From contig CAJTMB010000008.1 of NCBI GenBank assembly GCA_910577105.1, positions 50,734-114,733 of the forward strand: a stretch of DNA of 64,000 nt. Direction: 5' to 3'. This document shows, one piece after another, positions 59,399 to 64,000 of this stretch. Numbering within the stretch: the stretch's first letter is position 1; the number at the start of each line of letters is the position of its first letter. This DNA comes from an uncultured Lachnospiraceae bacterium. GTDB taxonomy: Bacteria > Bacillota > Clostridia > Lachnospirales > Lachnospiraceae. Under the pieces are notes generated by a model. That model was given only the letters and a program-made list of their open reading frames with translations, was not told the DNA's origin and searched no databases. Position numbers and translations under genes: made by a program.

Positions 59399-62300
59399 AT
59401 GAAAAGAATAAAAAAACAACAGAAAAAAAGAGCAGCAGCGTTTATTATGGCATGTGCAATGTTTTTGGGGATGATTCCCGGCATGGGTTTTACTATGGTT
59501 TATGCAGAAGAAAATGAAAAAGATACAGTTTCCGACGGCGATTTTGTCCCAGATACCTATACGGTTACGTTTATCAAAACGGGAGATGGCTTTATCAGTT
59601 CGGGACAAGGAGTATGGGAAAACGGATGTGCTACCGTAGAGGAGGGCGCTGATTTGACTTTTTGTCTGCTTCCGGCAGAGGGAAAACAAATTGCAAACGT
59701 CATTATCAACGGCACTGTCCGTAATGCCGAGGAATTTGTTCCCATGCAAGATGGAGGCTGTCAGTATACCATAAGCAATATCACTAACGATTATGTAATT
59801 GAAACCGTGTTTAGTGACATTCTGACAGATGCAGACACAGGAATTATCATCAAAAACCAAAACGGTGAAACTTTGATTCCGGATGTGGAGAATAGCTGTT
59901 ATGCGGAAAGATTTGAGATATCCATACCCGGAAAGAAAATTGGCATTGAGGCCGGTGCATGGTGGAGGTATCAAAAGGAAATTGTCATAAGTGGGTCGAC
60001 AAATCTTGGCGTTGTTTTTGCACGTGATGAAAACCAGTGGTTTGGAACGGGAAAGCAAGTGGTGATAAATCCCGACATCCGGCTGGTTATAGACAGTGAG
60101 GCACCGCAGTTTGATGGGGTGGAGGATGAAATATGGCTTACAGCAGAAAACGCCCCGGCACATATCTCGGGAAAAATCAATGAGGAAAATCTGGCATATC
60201 TGGTATGGTCAGACCGAGAGCAGCTAACTCTTTCGGAAATAGCGCAGATTCCGGGAGAAAACAGGATTGTTGTGGCGGAGGACGGCAGCTTTGCAGTCAA
60301 TCTGACTATGCTGGAGAATGTAAGGGTATATTACCTGTATGCTGTGGATAAGGCAGGACATATCTCGACGAAACAGGTAACGCTGTACAGGGATAATACA
60401 ATTCCTGTTGTGACTGGAATTTCGATGGAAGCACCGGATACATTGCATATTTTTCCCTATGGTAATTTCGGAAGTTCATCCCTGACGTTACAGATTACCG
60501 CAAATGATATTGCTATTTCGAATACATCCGGCAGGGCATCCGGCATAAGGAGCATTGAGGTATATGCCGGAAACGATAATGTGCCATCCTACGTGAAACA
60601 GGTTGAAAGTCCGGAAAGCAATGACAGCAGTGTAAATATCCGTGTTACGGTTCCGGCGGGAAATTCGGAAAAGTTTGCGGAACTGAAAGAACTGCGTATA
60701 GTGGCAGTGGACGAAGCCGGAAACAGGTCAGCGGAATACAGGCTGAATGATGCTATGGCAACTCTGGGTGCGTCAAGTTCACTGTTAATGATTGAGGATA
60801 ACGAGCCTGTTATCATTATCACACCACAACAGGCAAGTCTGTATACTGATTCGGGTACTGAACCTCATCGGTATTGGTACAAGGAGATACCGGATGTTGG
60901 ATATACAGTTTCTGATTTATGCGGAAACAAAATGGGAAGCGGACTGCAGGAAGGAAAAGTTTTTCTGAATGGCGTGCAGATACCTCAATATGACAAAAAT
61001 TATGCATCAGTGGAATATCTGGCTGCAAGTCAGACGGAAAATGATATTATCCGTAAAGAAGACCTTGCATTTATGCAGGAAGGGAAAAATGTTGTCCAAA
61101 TCACATTTAGTGACAGGGCAGGAAATGAAGCTTGTGCAAAACAGGTAATATGTCTGGATACACAGGCGCCGGAAGTGTCCGGCTTTGAGGTAGCTTCTTT
61201 TAACGCCCATTCGTCAGGATATTATGCAAATACAGAATTACAGGTGACTGTATTGGCAAAAGATGTTACACAGGATAAAACGGGTAAGACATTTCTGGCA
61301 TCAGGAGTAAAAGAAATTACCCTTATAGTCAATGGGGAAGAATATCAGTCGGTTCCGGTATCGGATGGCAAGGCTGTTTTTACGGTACCATCGAATGGTT
61401 TGGAAGAAGGAGAACGTCTGACTATAGAGTCAATAGAGGCATATGCAGTTGATAATGTAGGAAACCAATCAGAATTATGTGTTTTAAGCGCTTCCAATTC
61501 TAATTTTACGGAGGACGGGGATGTATTGATAGAAACCACAATGCCTCAAATAATGCTGGAGGCTGACAAGGGTTATATCGGAACCGGCGATGCAGTATAC
61601 AGCAATATGGACACTACTTTTACCATTTCTGTATCAGATGTTGATTCCGGAATTTACAGCACGGTAATTTCCATAAACGGAACAGAAATGATAAAGGATG
61701 TAAAGTCGGACAAAAACCGGATTACGGAAGATAGTTACAAAGTAAGTACAGGTGATGCCCACATTGGACAGACAGGTACGGGAAGGTATACGCTGTCAGT
61801 CACGGTTACGGATAATGCCGGAAATACCCGTATTATCAAAAAAGAAATCTATAGAGACGAAGAGGCGCCGAAAATTACAAGGTTTGAAATGCTGTCAGCC
61901 GGAAATATGGAATCGGAAGAAACGGATTTATTTTATGACACCGTCGATTATGGGTACTATTTCAGCGAAACTGCAAAAATTATGGTACATGCAGTTGACG
62001 GGTCCGGAGAGCACGGTTCCGGTGTTAAAGAAATACGTTATTACACTGTAAGCACTGATGGAGTTAAGAGCGGAGAAAAGTCGGCAAAGTCGAAGGATGG
62101 AAAAAGCGCGGTGCTGATTATTCCGTCGGGATTTAAGGGACAGCTTTATGCCTGTGCATATGACCAGCTGGGAAACCATGAGGAGTTTGTTTCTCCAAAT
62201 GGATTGATTGTTGAGGGGTTGGAAAAACATAACGCAGAAGAACATATTTTGATTAGCAGAACGGAGTCCGGATACAGGAACAAAGAAAACCAGGAAGTAT

Positions 62301-63973
62301 ATGCCGGGGATGTAGAGGTGGAAGTTACCGTAAGGGATACTTTTTCTGGCATTCAAAGTGTAGAATGGTCTGTTACGGCACCAAATGATTCCGCTGCAAA
62401 CCAGAGCGGCAAAATGGTTATTGATAATATGGGCAGGATTACTTCGGATAACAGCACAGGATTCAGTGTTGAAAAGACAGATAAGAATCTGGTGATGGAA
62501 GTAAAAAAGTCCATAAAGATAACCGGCAACAGCAATGATATTGTTTTGCATGTTGTGATGACGGACAGGGCAGGAAACCGGTCTGAGAAAGATATTATTT
62601 TTGCGATTGATAAGACAGAACCGGTCATTGACATTATTTTTGACAATGAAGCGCCGGATGTAGAATATACTTCAGTATTCAGGGAGGATAGAACCGCTAC
62701 CATTACAGTTTTGGAAAGGAACTTTAATCCGGATAACATTCGTGTGGATATTGTAAACACCGAAGGAGAAGTGCCGGTAATTTCTGAATGGATAACGCAG
62801 GAAAATCCGGATAATCCGGATAATCCGGATGAAACCAGAAACAGCGCCACAGTTACTTTTTCATCAGACGGGGATTACACCGTTGCGGTCAGCGGGCATG
62901 ACAGTGTAGGCAATGAAGCAGAAGCAGTGAGTGCAGAGGCATTTACCATTGATAAAACGATGCCAATTATTACAGTGACATATGACAATGAAAAGGCAGC
63001 CAATGAAAAATATTATGCAGAAACACGGACGGCAACTATCCGCATTGAAGAACATAATTTTTCCGAAGAACGTGTCGGCATCCATTCGGATGGAGTCCTG
63101 CCTTCTATCAGCGGCTGGCGCAACGAGGGTGATGTTCATACGGCAACCATAATATTTGATGCAGACGGCGTATATCGTTTTGATGTGAACTTTACAGACA
63201 TGGCGGGAAATGAGGCAGATACATGGACAGGAGAGGAATTTTACGTGGATAAGACAGGTCCGCTCATTGAGATTACGGGTGTAGAAGATTTTTCCGCAAA
63301 CAACGGTGATGTGATACCAAAAATTTCTTTTTCTGATGACAATTATGATGCAGGAAGGGTTGTAATAGAATTGACAGGGGCAAACCGGGGGAGTGTCAAA
63401 CCGGAAGGTGCTTTTTCCGGTCGGGAAAACGGTCAGGTATTTACTTTCCGAAATTTCCCTGTGGAGCAGTCCTGGGATGATATTTATACCTTGACGGCAA
63501 CCGCGGCGGACAGGGCAGGCAATGAAGAAACAGCCTCAATTACTTTTTCGGTCAACCGTTTCGGTTCAGTCTATGTGTTTGATAATTCCCTAAAGGAAAT
63601 AGAGGGAAAATATATCAAGGAAGAAATGGATGTCAGGCTGACGGAAGTTAATGTGGATGCACTGGAACATGAAACCATCAAAGTGGCTGTAAATGAAAAC
63701 GGAGAATCCCGGGAATTGACAGAGGGTATCGATTATACAGTAACCGAAGTGGGAGGAAACGGAAATTGGTACCGCTATGATTATGAATTGAACCGCTCTT
63801 TGTTTACAGGTGACGGCAGATATATTGTTACTTTGTATTCGGAAGATGCGGCTGGAAACATAAATGAAAACATAGATGAAGACAAAAAAGCGGAAATCCG
63901 TTTTGGCATTGACAAGACGGCGCCGGTAGTCATTCCCATTGACATAGAGCAATCTGGTGATATGTCAAGATGA
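59399..63973 (+). CDS. Very large Ig-like-repeat cell-surface protein
   Basis: The 1,524-residue protein has a basic start (MKRIKKQQKKRAAAF) and a signal peptide ending near VYAEE. After an N-terminal beta domain it consists of about ten Ig-like/bacterial repeat modules, each ending in a conserved turn such as VDKAGHIS, VDEAGNRS, SDRAGNEA, TDNAGNTR, TDRAGNRS, TDMAGNEA, DRAGNEE and SEDAAGN. Several modules begin D-K-T-x-P or D-x-x-A-P. It ends IDIEQSGDMSR without a membrane anchor or sortase motif, just where another module would be expected, so the gene may be truncated. It starts three bases after the previous stop. An ATG overlaps its stop (63970), so another gene may follow beyond the window. 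Confidence 0.86.
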   Translation: MKRIKKQQKKRAAAFIMACAMFLGMIPGMGFTMVYAEENEKDTVSDGDFVPDTYTVTFIKTGDGFISSGQGVWENGCATVEEGADLTFCLLPAEGKQIANVIINGTVRNAEEFVPMQDGGCQYTISNITNDYVIETVFSDILTDADTGIIIKNQNGETLIPDVENSCYAERFEISIPGKKIGIEAGAWWRYQKEIVISGSTNLGVVFARDENQWFGTGKQVVINPDIRLVIDSEAPQFDGVEDEIWLTAENAPAHISGKINEENLAYLVWSDREQLTLSEIAQIPGENRIVVAEDGSFAVNLTMLENVRVYYLYAVDKAGHISTKQVTLYRDNTIPVVTGISMEAPDTLHIFPYGNFGSSSLTLQITANDIAISNTSGRASGIRSIEVYAGNDNVPSYVKQVESPESNDSSVNIRVTVPAGNSEKFAELKELRIVAVDEAGNRSAEYRLNDAMATLGASSSLLMIEDNEPVIIITPQQASLYTDSGTEPHRYWYKEIPDVGYTVSDLCGNKMGSGLQEGKVFLNGVQIPQYDKNYASVEYLAASQTENDIIRKEDLAFMQEGKNVVQITFSDRAGNEACAKQVICLDTQAPEVSGFEVASFNAHSSGYYANTELQVTVLAKDVTQDKTGKTFLASGVKEITLIVNGEEYQSVPVSDGKAVFTVPSNGLEEGERLTIESIEAYAVDNVGNQSELCVLSASNSNFTEDGDVLIETTMPQIMLEADKGYIGTGDAVYSNMDTTFTISVSDVDSGIYSTVISINGTEMIKDVKSDKNRITEDSYKVSTGDAHIGQTGTGRYTLSVTVTDNAGNTRIIKKEIYRDEEAPKITRFEMLSAGNMESEETDLFYDTVDYGYYFSETAKIMVHAVDGSGEHGSGVKEIRYYTVSTDGVKSGEKSAKSKDGKSAVLIIPSGFKGQLYACAYDQLGNHEEFVSPNGLIVEGLEKHNAEEHILISRTESGYRNKENQEVYAGDVEVEVTVRDTFSGIQSVEWSVTAPNDSAANQSGKMVIDNMGRITSDNSTGFSVEKTDKNLVMEVKKSIKITGNSNDIVLHVVMTDRAGNRSEKDIIFAIDKTEPVIDIIFDNEAPDVEYTSVFREDRTATITVLERNFNPDNIRVDIVNTEGEVPVISEWITQENPDNPDNPDETRNSATVTFSSDGDYTVAVSGHDSVGNEAEAVSAEAFTIDKTMPIITVTYDNEKAANEKYYAETRTATIRIEEHNFSEERVGIHSDGVLPSISGWRNEGDVHTATIIFDADGVYRFDVNFTDMAGNEADTWTGEEFYVDKTGPLIEITGVEDFSANNGDVIPKISFSDDNYDAGRVVIELTGANRGSVKPEGAFSGRENGQVFTFRNFPVEQSWDDIYTLTATAADRAGNEETASITFSVNRFGSVYVFDNSLKEIEGKYIKEEMDVRLTEVNVDALEHETIKVAVNENGESRELTEGIDYTVTEVGGNGNWYRYDYELNRSLFTGDGRYIVTLYSEDAAGNINENIDEDKKAEIRFGIDKTAPVVIPIDIEQSGDMSR

Positions 63974-64000
63974 TTTTTGAAAAGATTTTGATATGTTTTT

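Noticed and set aside
62805..62830. Short AATCCGGAT tandem repeat inside the Ig-repeat protein
   Set aside because: Three in-frame units coding Asn-Pro-Asp; a short linker expansion with no further support as a functional site.

Overview
The window looks like a chromosomal segment of a Gram-positive anaerobe of the Clostridia, most likely a Lachnospiraceae gut commensal. Reasons: strong AGGAGG-type ribosome binding sites, mid-40s GC as judged by eye, a LytR-CpsA-Psr cell-wall ligase, a DUF368 lipid-carrier transporter, a PdaB-like deacetylase, an ANTAR protein next to glnA, a PP2C/Ser-Thr kinase pair, and best family matches that are all firmicute in style. This assignment is inference from protein families; no rRNA is present. 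I saw no tRNA, rRNA, CRISPR array, complete IS element or prophage.

Layout. 1-5.5 kb is the end of a surface-polysaccharide locus: three family-2 glycosyltransferases, an initiating undecaprenyl-phosphate sugar transferase and an LCP ligase, followed by glmS (5.7-7.5 kb), which supplies amino sugar. 7.6-12.5 kb holds protein quality control: an HtrA-like protease, a ClpX-type unfoldase and an S8 protease. 12.5-16.2 kb is an AraC regulator divergent from a lipoprotein GH16 beta-glucanase, followed by a signal peptidase II. 16.2-31.3 kb is a mixed stretch: M32 carboxypeptidase, carbamate-kinase-like protein, aroA/GNAT, cysK-MATE-ABC-F, PdaB-like deacetylase, a TPR glycosyltransferase and a Cys-rich surface protein. 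31.3-42.7 kb is housekeeping: hisC, DUF368, methyltransferase-hslO-nadE-rpiA, glnA-ANTAR, dapF. 42.7-47.1 kb is a heterodimeric ABC exporter with a convergent AraC regulator. 47.2-52.3 kb holds a BspA-like LRR surface protein, manA, an aldose-epimerase-like protein and a small alarmone synthetase.

The most unusual part is 52.3-64 kb. A sigma/anti-sigma pair precedes an RRNPP-type regulator (HTH plus TPR-like helices). Overlapping its 3' end on the opposite strand is an unlisted 45-codon gene with a good ribosome binding site. Its product has the layout of a PapR/Shp-type pro-peptide (Lys-rich start, hydrophobic export segment, short tail), so the pair is a candidate peptide quorum-sensing system. 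A perfect 52-bp palindrome lies between the peptide gene and a divergent gene of unknown function. Beyond two decayed genes comes an operon of PP2C phosphatase, transmembrane Ser/Thr kinase, a one-pass membrane protein with a repeated Thr-x-Leu-Leu tail, and a 1,524-residue Ig-repeat surface protein; overlapping starts and stops suggest they act together in envelope signalling.

Intergenic DNA is rich in structure. Three copies of one long palindromic element (about 22.5, 28.1 and 38.9 kb) have different but internally self-complementary arms around a conserved core; a fourth element of similar plan is at 38.7 kb, and a tandem pair of another folded repeat is at 33.3-33.6 kb. A three-way-junction fold sits in the leader of the M32 carboxypeptidase gene. 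The glnA leader has a terminator hairpin whose six-base loop meets the ANTAR recognition rule, and the ANTAR protein gene directly follows glnA.
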